From Ostrinia nubilalis (Eukaryota > Arthropoda > Insecta > Lepidoptera > Crambidae), in contig NC_087100.1 of NCBI RefSeq assembly GCF_963855985.1, forward strand, positions 6,483,001 through 6,547,000: a DNA stretch of 64,000 nucleotides, given 5' to 3'. Position numbers and translations under genes: made by a program. Below are positions 13,601-29,146 of the stretch, one piece after another (positions within the stretch are counted from its first letter, which is position 1; every line of letters begins with the position of its first letter). The notes under the pieces are model-generated. The model worked only from the letters and a program-made list of their open reading frames with translations, was not told the DNA's origin and searched no databases.

Positions 13601-16600
13601 GATTAATGCCCTTTTGGATCGTTTGATGTAGTTTTTTGCAACATCCCTAATTTCGTGCGACCTTTTTACAAAATACACAAGCGAAGTCGTAGAATCGCCT
13701 ATTTCCGTCGGCTATTTAGTTCGGGCAAGGGCGAGCGTGCGCCAGGGCCGATCGAGCGTCGCGATTTTGATTGATTGCGTTGCTTAGTGTAGTGTAACCA
13801 ATCTTATTGAAAACTGCATTGTACGTAAGGCCGTGGCTGCGATAGACGCCCTGTCAAACGGTTTAAATTGAAAAAAAGGGGACAACCCCACAAGGGGATC
13901 ACGCTTTGACATTTTATACATTGGCCCTCATTATTTTCAGTTTTTAACAGAAAAAGCTTTTGCAATATCGACCGGTGACAGATGAGTGCGGTTTGAGTGG
14001 CGCTCGATGATACCACCGGATCATAGGATATTTAATATATAGAAAAGGTCTGAATAATTTTAAAATTTCTTTTCGCCTGATGCTGTTTGATCTCGTTATT
14101 GTATTTCATTTCCTGTAACTGTAATGGCCAATTTTGGGTCGACTATAATAATCAAATATTAGCGATATAAGTACGTTTAGACAATTGTAAATAAACAGTT
14201 GTATAAATTAACCATATATACTTATTCTGCTTAGCGAACAATTGAGTGCTCGAAATAAATAGCATCGTCACAACATCAAAGTTACTTTTATTCAAATAAA
14301 TAAACATCAAAGCATTAAGCAAATAAAAGCTGTTGTGTAAATAAAGTGAATTAAATAAAACCAATCAACAGAAAAGTCTCGTCGTCCGCACACGGCGCCA
14401 TTGACGACATGTCAAACTCAAATGTTTTTTCAATTTAAATCGATAGAGGGTTGATTTTATTTATCGAGGAATCAAAAGGCCAATGCAATCGATTTTTACT
14501 TCAAACGGGATTAATTAGAGTGGGTTTTCGGGTTCGGAAAATAGCCGACGATGTATTTTCCGAATTGAATGGAATGTTAGCGTCGGCAGAGAACAACAAT
14601 TAGAATAGCTGATATGGGCGCATCGCCGCGGGCCCCTACCACCCCACCGCTCCCCATTATTTTATCTAATCAAAAAGTTTTAAAAGGAAAAATTATGCCG
14701 GCCTTTATTATGAGTCAACTTTCTTTGCGAGGGGAACAGAGGATATATTTTTAATAACGATCCCGCCAAAGAAAGACATCGCGCGCGGAATTTTTCGCGG
14801 GAAATGAGGATTTCGGTGTAATCAAAGTGGGAAGTTTTTGCAAATATTACACCTTTCGAGAATCCAGCTCGCACCAGAGGACAGGTAAACACGCGCCGGC
14901 GACAAAGTTTTTACTGCGCAGAAGTGCTTCTGGAACAAGTATTTGTTATTGAACATGAATAAATATGAATGCGGCCTTCTGTATTTTTTGTTCGCTATTT
15001 CGAATTTACATTGCAGTTTACATGTTCAAGGGTGAATTTTCGCGCGAACTAAAATATCTCATATTCATTTATTTATAACATTCAATGTTACTTGCGTAGG
15101 TGAATCAAATTCGAAGCGGTGGATTGAACGATTTATTTTTACCGCGCGTTCTTATAAGACTTATTGGTTTTTGTAAGTGAATTCGAGACAAAAAGCTTAT
15201 TAGCCGTCATAGTAACAGAATTTACATAAATTTCACTTTAATCCAGCGGGTCGTTACTTCAAAGGCGTCGGATGAGACCAAACATTTCTATATAAATTAA
15301 GGAAAAGATGCCCGAAAAAACCGAGGGTGCGACTCCCCAAGCAGTTTTCTTTACTCAACGTTTTTAGTAAATATGCTCGGTTTGATGCTACGAGGGATAA
15401 TGAGACTTAGGTGGTAGTCTTAGGAGTTGTTTTTGTGCGTTTGTGAGATTGTGTTTGAATAATATTTTTCCGTGGCAGCATTATTATTGCACCTACGCGT
15501 AAATCAGCGCTCCGGGCGAACGTTTTTCAGACAAAAAGATGCAATTATATGCAAAGGAAGAGGGGAGAGGCACTCTCGTTAGCTGCGCCTCTAATCTCAT
15601 CTGATTGCGATGAGGCAGGTATATCTAGTCTTTTGTAGTAAACGTAAAAATAACGCTTCAAATTAAATTACAAATTATATTAAAAATCAGCAAATTAAAA
15701 TTAATTTACGCATCTACTTAATAAGTACTTTAACTGCCACATGAGAAACGCATTTTTATTCATATACGTACATTATTGAACCTACAAATTACTTAGTTAA
15801 AACACTATAAGTTTTATCTTTTGCATGTTTAAAGTATGCAGCCTGCAGGTAAATCGCACAACAGCCAGTTAGTAGGTTTATTAAACTTATAAACAAACTT
15901 TAGAAAGCTCAACATTAAGAACCTCATAAAGTAGGTACTCAATAGGTTTTAACTAAAAAAAAGAAAGACTAGAACCCCTTAAATTCGCTAAGTTCGCAGT
16001 GTCAAAACACAAATAGTTGGATTGGGTCAAGGCTTGGCGACTCAATGTCGAGCAACGGGACCGCGTCTGGGCGCGGAGGGTCCCGCAGGAGTCCAAACGC
16101 ACGAAAACGACTCTTATTGGAGTAGGCCCGAGCAAAAAGTCTAATTTGAAACAGCGATGTATTCCACGGACAGTACTGAACTGGTGAGTAGTAAAAAATA
16201 AAATGTTTTTGAAAAAAGAACGGTTTGCTTTTTTTAGTGATATTTATAATAGTGGTTTGTTAGCTTTTATGTTTCTTATCTGGTTGAAAAAGCTGTCTTA
16301 TTAGAATATCTTGTGTAGGTCCTACAGAACCAACAATATTTTGGACCTCTTTTGTTATTTATCGATCTGTAACATAACAATATGTTTGAAATGTAGGCAA
16401 ATGAGGTAAAGAGTAAAATTTTCCACCTATTTTCTTTACTCTACAGTGAAACTAGTAAAAATATTTTCCTGTCTCAGTCATCACGGTTTGTTATTTGTAA
16501 CATGAAAACATCGGCCAGTTCTATTGATAGATAGAATAACAAAAATATTTAACAAATTATAAAAGTTTGTCTGTGAAAATAAAAATAGAGTTTATCCAAA

Positions 16601-18877
16601 AACTGACCTACAGAACTCCTTGCTGTAGGTGTGTTACAGTATTAAAAAAAGCTTGTAAAAATGTTTAGCTTAATCATACTGAAGTTTTGTAATATATGTA
16701 GATGCACATATGTATGGGGTATCAAGGACACTGATAACTGCGTCATTCAATTCGAATGTCCTTACAGGGCTATCATACAATATAGGTTGTACTTGTACTG
16801 AAACTGAAACTTTTTAGTTGTTGACTACACAAAAAATACTTGCGAAATGAATGTTACCATCCCATAAAATGACAGACCAGGTAAAAGCTGTGTTCAGATC
16901 TAGCGGATTAGTAGCTACTTGAATTTGTTTAAAAATTGCATAATTAAAACAACAAAATTCGTTCAACTATATTTTTTTTTGTTTGAAAGTAGAGCACGAA
17001 ATGTGATGTTTTTTTTAGAAGAAAAAAGTCGGGAAGTAAGTAAACGAGAAAGTTAAAAAGATAGTGAGATAGTGTATCATGATTTAATATTTCATAGGTT
17101 GCTGCTGAAGGGCGGTGTAGCTAACGGTGCCGGTTAAACAAATCATTCTACCATAAACATTTGTGTCACGAAACATTATTTGCAGTTTATAAATTAAGTT
17201 AAAATTTAAGTCAAGGACAGAAGATAGAGATATAATTATGTAAGTATTTGAATACGTATTACTTAGTGAACTAAAAAGATTAGCTTCCTTACGAATACTT
17301 CTGAAAACAATCAGTCAAAAGCTTTGCTTAGAAGAAGAAATTCGCATTTTACGACGTCATTCGCCGAAACAACCTCCTCTTTTGATAGCCCTAACTGCGC
17401 CGGAGTGTTGCTGGAATGATCGCCGCATAATTTGCCTCGCATTTACATTGTTTTACGAATTACGCGGGAAACTGTATTTGTTTGGTTCGGGAATACGCTT
17501 TGCATTAGTTGAGGAAAGGTCTGGACTCTCATCCAAGGGCGAACTTCAGAACAGAAGTTACGAGAAGAGCGTTCCAATTTTAATTTTAATTGAGAAATGA
17601 AACAGGGCGATTTTGAAATCAGTATTTAAAATCCCAATATTTTTTTTCTTTGTGGCTTGATGTTACTGGCTGGATATAGGTACTTTTTATATGCAAATTA
17701 TTCCGAGTTATTAATATTTTTCTATTAATTGATGTCACTGGCTGGATTTATTTGTTTTATTCAAATTAGAACAAGTTTCGAAAAAACCTTTCAGACTATT
17801 TTTACGCGAAAATGGCGCCAGTGATAGATGCCTATTTTTTCTAATACACTTCGGTGGTTATGATAAATTGCGTAATTCCCGCTTCCACCCTTCGATCAGA
17901 TGACAAAATTCTTAAGCCAGGTTCACACTTGCTCGCGTATGTTTGCCCAAACGACGCCGTAAAGAACGCGTATGGCCCCACGCTGCGCTCTTTTACTTCC
18001 AAAAACACATTTCCGTAATCACCTTATAAAGGGATTACTATAAATAAAGAGGAAAAAGGAAATTAACCGCATTACACGGGGAAAAAATCCCGTCCCCTCG
18101 CAATATGTGGGCTCCCACTGATAAAACACTTTATGTACGTTTTTCGCGTAAATGAAACAATGTGTTATTATGTATTCCTGTCAGTTTTCAGCTAAATGGC
18201 CAGGGGAAAATCGGCTCTATCTGCTAGGCTATAAATTCTGGGATGGTATGAATATTGCAGTAAGGTATGATTAGATTATGGCATTGAATTTGTTAATAAG
18301 AACCTTGAACATACCTACTTGTCCTTTTGTGACTGAATTATATTTTATAATAATACTGAATAATTTTGAAACAATGTCTCTCTGCAATTTCATTAAAAGT
18401 GTCCTAATTTACATGAAGTTATAAAAAGTACATTTTCATTTGTTATGTATATTAACGTATCAGATAAAGCTCTGCTTAAATATGTATGAGGTTAAATATT
18501 AAAACATAAATAATGCCACCATTACACACAAGGGCTTACATGAAAATATATACGGATATGCAGTTACCCTAGCTTTTTACCCGGGGCGAGCGTAAGTAGG
18601 GGATAAAAAAAGAAAATGAGGAGTTATGCTTTTCGGTAATAACCGAAGGACGAGAGAAATCGTTTAAGACGCCGCCAAATGAGATGGAACGAATATATTT
18701 GATTATTTTTATGGCGCGGAATGGCGATACGGCGGTATTGGTCTTAATGTCTATTGGTTTTACTCGACTTTAATATAATATTGTTTATGGCACGACTTTT
18801 TATGGGCACTTGCCTAATTTTTTGATGCGTTTTTTGTTTGTGTTTCGACGGGGTCATCGGTTTAGATTAACTTTTTT
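10601..18877. other. Non-coding DNA with scattered CpG-rich patches
   Basis: No gene, RNA gene or clear transposon end recognised. Patches with the same AATTAA/CpG texture as 7.85-10.6 kb occur at about 11560-11900, 12280-12560, 13060-13320, 14430-15060, 15270-15600 and 17340-17600, separated by AT-rich DNA. Open frames are short and lack domains. Likely intron or intergenic DNA. Confidence 0.35.
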
Positions 18878-19150
18878 CATTACATTACATTAAAGAGTTT
18901 ATTAGTGTTGAAGAAGACAGCCTGCCGCCAACATTAATGTGTATAGGTAGGTAAACCTGAAAAAATGGATAACGTTTCAGCCCCAATTGATTAAATAAGA
19001 AAGAGCATAAGGATTTATTAATACCTATTGGAGAACAAGCTAGATATACATACAAGGATTGAACTATTTTTATACATAAAAAACATATTATATTAGAGAT
19101 TACCAATTGATATTGAAAACGTTGGAAGCTTATTCGATTAATCATCAGAG
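18878..19150 (-). mobile_element. 5'-truncated LINE 3' tail
   Basis: On the minus strand the sequence ends in AATAAA (plus TTTATT at 18898-18903), shortly followed by a short AATGT-type simple repeat (18878-18892). A polyadenylation-like hexamer followed by a few copies of a short tail is the usual mark of a non-LTR retrotransposon 3' end. Only the 3' end is present and the left edge at about 19150 is arbitrary. No reverse transcriptase remains. Confidence 0.45.
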
Positions 19151-22100
19151 CTTTTTGATTTGTGATATTAACAATACGCAGCAGTTATTTTTATGGCTTC
19201 CAAAAATTATGTGAATCAATACCATGGGAGAGAGTAATTTATAAGTCTGTACACTATAACTCTACATTGAATTTAAACTTTGTGTCGTTGGAATAAGAGT
19301 GTAAATAAATTGGCTGACGTGTGCTTGGTTAATTGCAGTAAAAAACGTGTGTGTCCCATGCCTTACCCTGTTAATTTCGTACAGCATTCGATACGGGAGG
19401 GTGTTGGCGTTATGGCCTTCTTGGTTGAACAGTAGTTACAAATATAAATAAAAGGCATGCTTTTATTTTAACGTAAGTTGAAGTTTGCAAAAAATTTAAA
19501 ACAAACCTCTACATTGCACTCATAGACAATAAGTATTATATTTAATTTTAATGGTCGTCATGTCTTGTAAAATGAGTCTTTATTCTTTTGCCTGAACTAT
19601 ATGAAGAAATTATGGTTTAAGATTACTTCTACAACTTTGTAGCGCCAATTATTTCTGTCTCAAAGCCCTTGAGCTCGGTGTTGTTTTTGGCATTAGTTCT
19701 GTGCGACCGCGCGCACACAAAAGTTGTCATAAACAAAAACACTCACACACAGAATCGACCCCCGTCGTAATGAGGGGACGCATGTGATATAATGCAGTTT
19801 TTTATTGCTGCCTTTGCCTTACCCACAGCGAAAAAACGCACACTCTCACTAGACGCACGTATTATACATTTTAACTATTAGTGTACGTTCTCGGGCAAGG
19901 GGTCGGAGGGTTAAGCTCGGCTGATAAAAAATTTACGTCGATTCGAATTTCGCGAGGATGTTCGTTTAGACCGGGGTCACTGGAGTGTTTTTGTTGTTTT
20001 ATTCTCTATTTAATGGTCTCGTGCATTACTGTTCTTTTGTTTACTTATTCATAAAGACACAAATATAAGGACAGATTAAAAATGTATCTTCTGGGTTTAG
20101 GCTTAATAATAGAGTTTCTGTAGAAATGCAAGTATGTAGATGATTTAGCTTTGGCTTCATCCAAACAAAGAGGTCCTTGATTATTATTCTAATTTAATTC
20201 GGCTCGGGCGCGTCTGTCGCCTGTGTTTCATCCTCAGGTAGCCTCCTGTTCTACGAAAAAATATTTATATCTCTTTCTATTAGAGATCCCATTGTTCGCG
20301 CGAGGGCACGTCAGCACGCGACAAAAGGTACATTAATTATAATATCCGATTAAAAAACGCCATTTAGCTCGCGAGAGACGTCTTTTGTTTGAGTAGATTG
20401 AATTCGAAATTACGAACATTAGCCACCGTCCCTAGGGGAGCGATCGCATAAAAAATAGTCACCCACGTCTCCACGCGTAAGTAGTTAAAATAGGCAATTT
20501 CTCCTCTCACGCAAAGTGGATTTTCGAAAGCTGAGACTATAAAGATATCAGATTACGCGGGAAAGTGTAGGTATCTGGTAAGACACGGACAAAAACTACG
20601 ACCACTCGGAGACTGCCGAAATATGAGGATCCAATTCCATAAACCACGCTGCCCGAGGAAGCATGCGAGTTATGTACGGACGTGCCCGCTCATAGTAATT
20701 AGATATTACGCAGCCGAGCTAATCGTAACTCGCACGGGTGTTGTTTTACCCGAAAGGGGGAATAAATCACGCGCAACGCGACAGCACCGCGACACAATAA
20801 AAAAAAACAACAAAAAAAGAAACAATATCAGTCTGCGGAACAAAAGAAATTATACCAACGCGGATACACCGCTGGAAAAAATCGTTATGATAATAAAATA
20901 AAATGGTTAAATAAAAAGCGTCGTAATAATAACGGGAGAGAACAATGAGTAGCGTTTTACGTGCTCGCAAACGAGGCTTATTTATTTAGCTCGCCATAGA
21001 CACGATTTTGACGTCCCGCGCGCGAAATCTTATTTGCAGCTGGCAACTTTTAATTCGAATTTGATTATGGAACGCGTTCTAATGACAAAATTTAAATTCG
21101 CTTTGCTGAATACGTCAGAAATTTTGCACTTCAAAATAGCTCTACATTCTATTGTGGTATGAAAATACCATACCAACAGAATAGGCGAATGAAAAGATAT
21201 TACACCGTGATAGATAATGTGTTATGACGGCGCAACATATAGACATATTTTTATAATAACGCCCGGCCACAGATGCACTATTAATCTCGTACGAGTAGTT
21301 ATTAAATCTTGGAAGAGCGGGACTATGTCGTCCGGCGTATTATTAATGGAAGTGTATCACGGGAGCCATTAGACACGTAATTAACATCGATCGCCGCCTA
21401 AAAAACGATGGAAAAGCGGGAGTCGCGTCACTCTCGCGACGAATAAAAACGTCATTAAAGATTGATCGCCGAGAGGAAGTATCATTAATATTATTCAATT
21501 AATAAAACGCAATTTCGCGAGGTGGAACGCACCCCGCGAAGGAAAAAGCAATTAGTGGCTAGATTGCGATCCGTCAAAACAACGAGTGGAGTGCTGAAAA
21601 AAAGGCGCGGGCATTCATCAGAGTACGATTCGCGAGGGGTGAATACGTAAGGACTTTTTTGCATAAGACGGTGGCGCCCTCTTTTTAAGCTTTTTTTTTC
21701 TAGCAAAAACAAACTATGTGGGCGCTCCTAAGCGGTTTTTGCCACACTTGCCGAGTGTTGATGTTGGCGAAGTTTTTTTTTAATTGTGCCCGTAATGACT
21801 GTTGTTATGGTTTTATGGTGGCGTAATGAGCGAAGTCGCGCGACATTTGCATGTGATCGCGGGGTTTTTTTCGTCGTCACTTTTGTTGATCAAGTTTTTT
21901 TGAGTGCTTTTTTCTAGCAGTGTTTATGGCGTGCGATACAGCTTTATTTAGATTTTGCGGTTTAACATTTCAGTAGCTTCTTGTTTGTGGGTAAGGGTTG
22001 TTTTATTGTTCTTTTTTAATGGTTCCCTTTCTTTATATCGTGCAAATTAGTAGCTAGAGTATGAGGGTGTGACATTTGGTTCTCACATTTGAATACCATG

Positions 22101-23517
22101 TAATTGTAAAAAAAAACTTTTTCACAATTAGGTACACGCAATTGTAATAACCGAGCGTGTTGTAACTTACAATATTAATCATAATATTGATTTTGCTTGT
22201 TAATTAGCCATCTATTGTCGTTTGTTTTATGCGTCAGCAGTAATTTATTCATCGCACAGCCGAGCCAGGCTACGGCAATACGGATTGATAATAAACGAGT
22301 ATAGGGCTGACGTGCCGACAGGCCCGATTTGGTATTAGCAATCATTAAATTGGAAATAACGCTATATTGGCGATACACGGGTTTTCTTTTATAAATATCT
22401 CTCACGTGATCCCGGTGCCGCGTCGTGTCACGAACCTTACCGAAACGATGGAAATATTCAAATGGCGATATAAAAAAGACAAGTTAGGTAGCATTTAAAA
22501 AGCTTGTTTGTTTAACGATGAATCGCTTCTAGACATGACATAGTGCACGGCGCATCGCGGCTTCTGACTCGGCGACAAACTTACCGCGAACTTTTGTGCG
22601 CCTTCAAACCATTTTATTAAGGTCGATTTCAGTAAATCACGGCGACATATAAATTTGTATTGCAGTTCCATTTTGCGGGATAAAAAAATTGATCTGAAAT
22701 ATGAAAGGTCTTTAGGAAATAGGAAAATGTTTTGGGAACTTTATGTTACGGAGTCCCGAACGCCGTTACTTATAAGAATGTCTGCCGATAAGCACTATAA
22801 AGAAGTCAATTCTTTGATTTAGGTAAAGGGTTTAGGTGTTGAAATAATATTCTTGTATAATTTGCATACTTGTAGTTTTTCAACAATGTGATATTAAAAC
22901 TCAAATATGAAAATAGACATACAAATTACTTATTTTCTACTTTGTTACGCAGAATGTTCAAGTATCAAATATTTCCAATAAGACGAGTGATTTTGTTATT
23001 TTATTTTAAAACTTGAAAAACTTATATGTACCTATTGAATTCTGAAAATCTGTAAAAACGATTCTTTGATTTTTATTATCAATAAAATAGGGTTACGGAC
23101 GACTGCACGTGCAAGCGAAATGTTCACGCATTTATATCAATTCGATCTAACTAAATATTCCAATAGAAGCTTAGATCGAACATTAAATTAAATTAAACTT
23201 ACATGAATATTCATATAAATCAACATTAGTTGGTAACAATACCCATTTATTGAATAGCAATTTATTTGCTTATTTATTGAAATTTGTAACGCAGTTAATG
23301 TTTTTTAGTAAGCGCAATACGCTGCAGCGCGTCGCATAATGCAATTTTTTTGAATCGGTAGTCATTGATAGAATTTTTAATGGTTTTAAAAAATGGCAAC
23401 AATGGATCGGTGTCGATTCGACAGTGTTATTTATGGCTGATCGTAAATTTCAGCTTAAATTAAATCGGTTCGAATCTGGACCTCGTTGCACTAATGACGT
23501 TTTTAATGTCTCCAGCC
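19151..23517. other. Non-coding DNA; no gene recognised
   Basis: AT-rich with CpG-containing patches at about 19680-20000, 20180-20620, 20920-21720 and 22180-22680. The longest frame (20623-20901, plus, 92 codons) becomes Lys/Asn-rich from A-runs and has no domain. No repeats with definable ends were seen. Confidence 0.35.
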
Positions 23518-23642
23518 CCCCTAGACAAAACGCACTTTTTGATCGAATCGAAAATCGAATCCGTCAAAACTCCATACAAAAAAGGGGCTTTTCGACCACT
23601 TTTCGACTGGTTTGCGATTGTAATTTGCACTTTGTCTAGACC
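23518..23642. mobile_element. Short MITE with CTAGACAAA inverted ends
   Basis: About 125 bp. CTAGACAAA at 23521-23529 is matched by its complement TTTGTCTAG at 23631-23639, and the similarity continues inward with mismatches (ACGCA versus GTGCA). The interior is rich in TCGAA words. Non-coding. No target duplication could be assigned with confidence, so the element borders are approximate. Confidence 0.5.
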
Positions 23643-26600
23643 CACAGTAATGTGTATAAATCAATTTTGTCAAGACGCCCTAATTCTAACAAAGAGGCAA
23701 CATTTACGCGCGCGTTAATTCGGAACGCGATATTTTAAGATTGAAATCTTTTCGGGACAAAATGCCGCGTTTGCGAAAAACAAAAGCGACATCAATAAAA
23801 ATATCGGCGAGCACAAAGGAATACGTGGAGTAAGTAACCACACTCAAAGGTGCCAAAGACAATGATAATTGTTCCACGTGAAATATAGTGTTGCCACTGA
23901 CAAAAGGGGCATAGAGAAAAAAATTACATTTTTCATTGTAACGCTGGGCCATTGAGTACAGGTGGGGCAGCGTGGGGTGGGCGCGGACAATGGATTGTAT
24001 CAATGGACGATACGAATATTTTTTGCGTAAAAAAATTAGGTATTGAGAAAGTTTTCTCCATTAATTATTTTTATAACACGACCGGCGGGCGGCGTGACGT
24101 GACTGACGTTTAGTTACTGTAAATAAAAACTGCTTAGGTTTGATTGAAATGAGATTTGTTGCCTCAAAAGTAATACAGAAATGGTCACATTTTTTGTCAT
24201 AAATAAGCACTTACACAGGTACCTACTTATGAAAGGTATATCAAACTTCTTTAAAAATAAAAAATAAAATAATTAGTGTTAATTTTTTACATAATTTACT
24301 TGTAGGTTTGTTTGTATTCTAACGATGAAATATACCTGAATAGCACGTGGGCGTCTTAGATAACTAAATGGTGCTCTACATTATCCAGGTCATTTAAACA
24401 TAGAGACACGACACTTCCTGAAAATTATATCAAACTTTTTGTTACAGTATATTTGCTTACTTACATATTTTTACCGTATATGATTAGATAAAATTACAAA
24501 ACTCAAAGAAGCTACAAAATAATATACAATCAACGATTATCTATCACCGTCATTAGCCTTCTGCAAAATTGTATAAGACGCGAAAAAAGTGTAAATCATT
24601 GCAGAAACAAGAACCCATTCAAAGGGGGGTTATCGATTGGAGTTATTTGTTAAAATCGACAGCTGTGCGCGCGCGCATCCGAGCGCGAACGATGATCTGA
24701 CAAAGGACATCCCTTGATGAGCCCGATAAATTAATATCGGTGTGTTAAATCTTTCCAACACACGCACAGGACTACTCCAGAGGATGTTTTTGCTGATAAT
24801 TTGCTCGATGAACACAGATGTGAATGTTAGAATAACAAAGAAATTAAAAGTTTGTCACGAGGTTTGAAAAAACAAATGAAAGTCGTCAAAGATTTTTACA
24901 ATTTTTATAAGGCTCGAGTCTTATTTAAACAAGTTTGCGTTACTAATAACGTAAGACTCGTGCCAGCTTTTCAAAGGATGGCACCTTATCGTAGCCATTG
25001 TAACGCCTCCACTCAAATTTATAGCACTCTACAAAGACCTATTTTGCTTACAAAAAGAGAAACAATTGAAAGACAACGGACGTTTTACGTCACGGATTTA
25101 AAATAAAAGGTGCTCGTTTGTTGAGGGATTACGTCCCTCGAGATAGACTGAACCGCAATTGTGCGGAGACAATGCGCGTGAGTTCAGGTAGCAGTTTCTA
25201 TGTACAAAAATTACAAACAATACCTTATTTTTGAAAGTCATTATCGTTGAAAACTCAACCTTCAACACTTTTAATATGATCCTATTTGATTCTGTTAATA
25301 CAACTGACAGTTATGTATTCTGCGAATTGGTGACACAAGTTTGTCGGCGCTTCAGCCGCCAAGATGAATGCCCCGACCAAAGTTTGTATTGTTGTTGGTG
25401 ATAATCCTAATGGCGAGGTAAAACTAATTCGGTTAAGGAAATCGAGCGAGAAATGAACGCGTCTCTTGCTTAAATGAATTTCGCTTGTGTTTGAAATTGA
25501 CTTTTTCGTGACTCCAAAAGTTGGATTGACAGGACTGAGAGCCTACTTCTCGTTCCTAAAACTGCAACTCGTAACAGGAGTTGCATACAAAATTTATAGA
25601 TCTCGCCAACAAGCAATAGGTATGTATAAAACAACACATAAATAAGATGAATAAAAACACAAAATATAGAGAACTGGATAAGTAATACGGCAAACTTCGT
25701 ACCGCCTCTGTTTATCAGAAATAACAATAAGATTCTAATGGTAAAATAATTTTTCAAATAAGTCTAGTAGTTTCAGAGCCTATCCAACAAAACAAAAAAT
25801 CTAATGTTTCCTCTTTAAAATATTCTAGTTAGTGTAGATAAAGGTTGTCATCTCAAATTATCTTTTCACGTAATTCCTTAGATAAGTGAAGAAAACAATG
25901 AAGTTTGTCGATGGTCTAGGACAAAGCAAACAGGATGCGATCGCGCCAAGACGGCCGAAGAATCAATAGCCAAGGGATGACCAAATTCCGCGAACCTATT
26001 TGGTTTAGATAACGTTTGTTCAGAAGATGTTAGTTTTACATATCGCCTGTGGACGTGCAAACAACGGCAATAAGTATAAATTATAGCCGAGTATCGATCC
26101 TATCTCCTAAACCAGGGTAAAATGGAAACCAACTATTGACGTGACTTCGGCAAACCGAGATAAAATAAATATTTTAGGGTGGGCTCGCCCTAAACAAACA
26201 GTTCAGGATTTGCTGACCGTCGATATAGTTTCAATTTAATACGCCGAAATTTCATCACGTCGACACCCGTTCGGAAATGTGCCTTATTATAAACGTACAA
26301 ATATAGTTTTAGCTTGAAAGTTTGCGAGGGTAGAGTCGTTCGGGTATTAAGTTCTGCGTTTTATCTAACAAGTTGTTTATAATAATGTTTTTTTTCTGGC
26401 AAGTAATCTTTTTGGCTGTTTTCTGAAATATTTCCAATATTTGATTTGTTGCATAATAAGCTGATCAATTGGTAATACCTTGGTAGAGTTTGTTTTAATA
26501 GTTAGGCGTTAAGGCTTTAAGCTCTGCCACGCTGACTGACTAACCCACCATCAGATAAATGAGCAGTTAACGTCGAACTAGCTCACAGGCCACAATTAAT

Positions 26601-29146
26601 ACGAGGCCCCCGGTATCAGGCCCCTTATCACCTTTAGCAATATTTCTTCATTAACGAGCTGAGCGAGGCGAGGCGCAACCTAAAGAGTTTGCGCTAATAT
26701 TTTTACAATAACGTTCATGCGTTCCGTTTCGTCTTTATTACGACCGTTTTCCGATAAATGAGATTCACGGCTCATGTTTAATTTTCCAATATTCGTAACA
26801 TATTGAAAAAAGTTTAGATACAACAAACAAGCATGCATCGAACCTCTTTTTAATTTAAACAGAAGGCACAACATAACCGTAGGCAATTTATCAAATAATA
26901 TGACAGCGTTCAACGAATATAATTTTACGAAAATTGTAAAGAGTATTGTGTTTCATAATTAATGAAGCAAAGCGTTCTCGGTAACAAAGTATTCCCGATC
27001 TTAGATTCGGATCGTCATTACTCGTCTCTTTGTGCGACATTCTTTTGCGCCCAGGTGTTCACATAATTACATTGTATGCTGATAGAGCGGGATAGACTAT
27101 CCCAAATGAACGTAGAGCAGACAGAGACCGAGTAGCGGCCCTTGCGTTGATTGATAACTGTGACAAAAACGTAGCAGATGAAAAATAATAATTATTAGAT
27201 CTTTTGTTAAAAGGTGCATGAACTCGCGCAGGGGTGCACTCTGTGTTTAGCGAGTTAAGTAAATTAGATGTGACGTTAAATTACGAATCTTGTGTCTGTG
27301 TAAATTCTATTATAAACAACCATAACGTTTCACTAAATTTATTTAACTAGGGAAATTCTGTTCGGTAAGTAAACAGTAATGCATAAGCTCTCACTAAATG
27401 AACTTTAGAAGAAGCTTTAACGAACTTGCTTGTTTATCTTTTCATAATTGATACTTCTTTTATTGTTTTTACTATTCTTTTGATTTTCAATTATTATTAT
27501 CTCAAATAAGTATTATAAAAAAATTAACATCACGCAATTCTCGCATACAGTAATTAGAACAATGTATGTATTTAAATTTATTGAACTCTATTAATATGTA
27601 AATTGCTGACAGATACCTTGAATTGCCAACAGGCAGCCCTACGCTAAGTGCATTGCAAGCTGCGCAGTTTGCATTCACCGCTGCCTAGACAATACGCGCT
27701 CGCGCAGGTAGACACCATCCACAAACTTATTACTGCACACATAAACCTCTATTCTGAACCTTAACTCCTTAGTCATAGGGTTATTTGTAATGCCAAAAAT
27801 TTGCTCAGGTGTACTTACTTTTTTTAGTTTTCATTAGCTAAGTTCGCGCTTTATGGATCACGATCGAGGGAGAGTGGGACGTGTCTTATTGTTTCGTCAA
27901 ATACACGGGAATTTTGTCAATAAAAGCTGGGTGGTATGCATTTTTTGCTTTCCGATATTCGGCGCTTTTGGGCGATGGAGTTGTGTTGATTTAAAAGCTT
28001 AGATCAGTTTGTATAACGTTACTTGTTTTCAATATGGAACCATTATGTAGCATAACGTACATATTTATAAAAATATGTAGATATTACCTGTAAAAGTAGG
28101 TGAACAATAAAAGCGTAGAATCACAAAAAGCTCCTCACATAGCTTGTATTTTTGTACCTAGTATGCGTTGACCAATTACACGGATGGATTTGGAAAATAA
28201 AGAAGCTAACTATGTTATGGTTCCCGTTACATCAATTTGTACGAAACCCTAAAATAAATTCATTTTTTTATGTAATACAGATCGATAAATCATAATCGTT
28301 AAATATGACAGTAATTTTTGGTAAATTATGTTTTTAATAATGTAACCTAGCGTCACCAACTATTCAATGAAACAACCCTAAACGCACCTGGGACTACAAA
28401 AGTTGAATAAAACCTTTTGCTACAAATAATTAATTGGAAACAAAGTAAAGTATAACAAAGTTGCCTCTGTAGCCGCCGATGCTTTGTCGGCCCTTCAAAG
28501 CCTCCGTTACGGTTTGTTTAGCAAATTATTGTTAATTATTGTTACAGGACCGAACTAAGGTTGGTTTTTATACGTTTTTTTGCTCTACATACTACCTTCA
28601 GTAATTAAACGTTAGGCAAACGATGTGGAAGGATAGAGTTTCAGGTTAACTTTTAATGCATTGTTGTAACTAGTTTAAATAAATTAAAGATTAAATTACT
28701 AATAAGGATAGTAAGGTTTTAAAATAGGTTGATAGTGGTTGGAGAATTTGAATCTTGGTCAAGAAGTCTCTTGTTCGAGGTTCAGATGACACAAATAAAA
28801 ACATATTTCACAGCAACACAACGACTTCATTTATGCCTTTCTGATGTAATTAGTTCCTTGTGATTATCATTTTGTGTGATAGCAGTATCTATCTATGACG
28901 AATGTGAAAAGTAAATATTTTAAACACCTCAAAATCTAACGTATTCACTTTTAACCAATCTACATTTTAAATCATAATGTACCAAACAATGTTCGACTAG
29001 TTACTAAACACCGATCTTAATTATACCCCCAATCAGCATAACAGATCTAATAAAATAAATCAATTTAATCTAATTAAAAGCATTACATGTTTTTTGTTCG
29101 GGACGAAACAAGAAGAGATGTTATGAGATCGAACCGTTTGATAATC
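23643..29146. other. Non-coding DNA; no gene recognised
   Basis: Mostly AT-rich, with CpG-containing patches near 24600-24800, 25330-25460, 26140-26330, 26580-26760 and 27000-27190. A small perfect hairpin (GAGGGA/TCCCTC) is near 25122-25140 but has no terminator or RNA-gene context. Short open frames only. Confidence 0.35.

Noticed and set aside
25120..25142. Small perfect hairpin as a terminator
   Set aside because: Bacterial-type terminators do not apply here, and no gene adjoins it.
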